Below, piece by piece: positions 6,058 through 6,232 of a DNA stretch of 6,232 nucleotides. The position numbers and the translations under genes were made by a program. The DNA is from Thermoproteota archaeon (GTDB taxonomy: Archaea; Thermoproteota; Thermoprotei_A; Sulfolobales; Desulfurococcaceae). Position 1 is the first letter of the stretch. The number at the start of each line of letters is the position of its first letter. The notes below the pieces were generated by a model. That model was not told the origin of the DNA and did no database searches. It was given only the letters and a program-made list of their open reading frames with translations. The stretch lies in NCBI GenBank assembly GCA_013154205.1, contig JAADCY010000207.1, positions 1 through 6,232 on the forward strand, given 5' to 3'.

Positions 6058-6215
6058 TGGTCCCGCGGGGGGGACTTGAACCCCCGACCACCCGGTGACT
6101 GCGAGCCACACCGCCCCGCCTTCATCCGGGCCCTATTATAGACGGGCCGGTCTGGCGGGTGGGGGGCTCGGCTTCCCCACTACAGCCGGGCGCTCTGCCG
6201 CTGAGCTACCGCGGG
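6058..6215 (-). tRNA. tRNA-Tyr(GUA), intron-containing, CCA encoded
   Basis: A complete cloverleaf on the minus strand. The acceptor is CCCGCGG (6215-6209) with CCGCGGG (6068-6062). U8-A9 are present. The D stem is GCTC/GAGC with a seven-base AGCGGCA loop. The anticodon stem is CCCGG (6190-6186) with CCGGG (6095-6091). The loop is C-U-GUA-G, intron, A. The variable loop is TGGTC. The T arm is GGGGG-TTCAAGT-CCCCC. The discriminator is A at 6061, followed by CCA at 6060-6058. The C1-G72 pair with A73 and a GUA anticodon are the identity marks of archaeal tRNA-Tyr. The mature body is 72 bases before CCA. Its promoter lies beyond the right edge. Confidence 0.95.
6097..6179 (-). other. 83-base BHB intron of tRNA-Tyr
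   Basis: The intron lies between positions 37 and 38. The BHB is textbook. The 5' bulge is A36 G37 | U6179 and the 3' bulge is U6098 C6097 | A38. Between them is a four-pair helix of C32-U33-G34-U35 with GCAG (6102-6099). Further pairings stack outward: GAGCC (6169-6165) with GGCTC (6107-6103), CCCGCC (6159-6154) with GGCGGG (6120-6115), and CCGGCCC (6150-6144) with GGGCCCGG (6133-6126, one bulged C). They end in a ten-base loop, GTCTATAATA. Confidence 0.9.
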
Positions 6216-6232
6216 ACCGCCCATTACTGTTC

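Noticed and set aside
6058..6110. Attachment site of an integrated element at the tRNA-Tyr 3' end
   Set aside because: No second copy of the tRNA 3' end appears in the window, and no integrase gene is present.
6121..6130. C/D box guide RNA inside the tRNA-Tyr intron
   Set aside because: A GGATGAA sequence resembles a C box, but no CTGA D box is found in the intron and the helices leave no free guide region.

Overview
The window comes from an archaeon, most likely a hyperthermophilic Thermoproteota (Crenarchaeota) of the Desulfurococcales kind. The grounds are tRNA genes with bulge-helix-bulge (BHB) introns, GGTG/GGAGG ribosome sites behind AT-rich TATA boxes, an archaeal asparagine-type class II synthetase, and secreted proteins dense in N-glycosylation sequons. 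The genus cannot be named from sequence alone.

Left part (1-2311), housekeeping, relatively GC-rich: the 3' part of an intron-containing tRNA, best read as tRNA-Val(UAC). Six bases away and tail-to-tail with it is an AIM24/TIGR00266-family gene on the minus strand. Next come a small plus-strand gene of 63 residues and, convergent with that, a 420-residue class II synthetase of the AsnRS / archaeal asparagine synthetase A (AsnA) group.

Middle part (2312-6057), accessory and visibly AT-rich: about 630 bases without a convincing gene, holding a perfect inverted repeat beside a good TATA box. Then follows a plus-strand two-gene operon, a six-cysteine exported protein of 164 residues (here 'A') and a glycosylation-rich membrane-anchored protein of 454 residues ('B'). 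Opposite it on the minus strand lies a 274-residue membrane-anchored protein with a Ser/Thr stalk ('C'). Directly after C, on the same strand and with its own ribosome site, is a 24-codon ORF whose N-terminus resembles that of A (called A').

Right end (6058-6215): an intron-containing tRNA-Tyr(GUA) gene on the minus strand, with an encoded CCA and an 83-base intron that folds into a long rod.

The most interesting reading is that A/B and A'/C are two diverged copies of one cell-surface module. B and C share their N-terminal anchor, a stalk and a TL..I.TIGS.KD-like motif at the same distance from the N-terminus. A and A' share their start region and ribosome site. No known function can be assigned to this module from the sequence.
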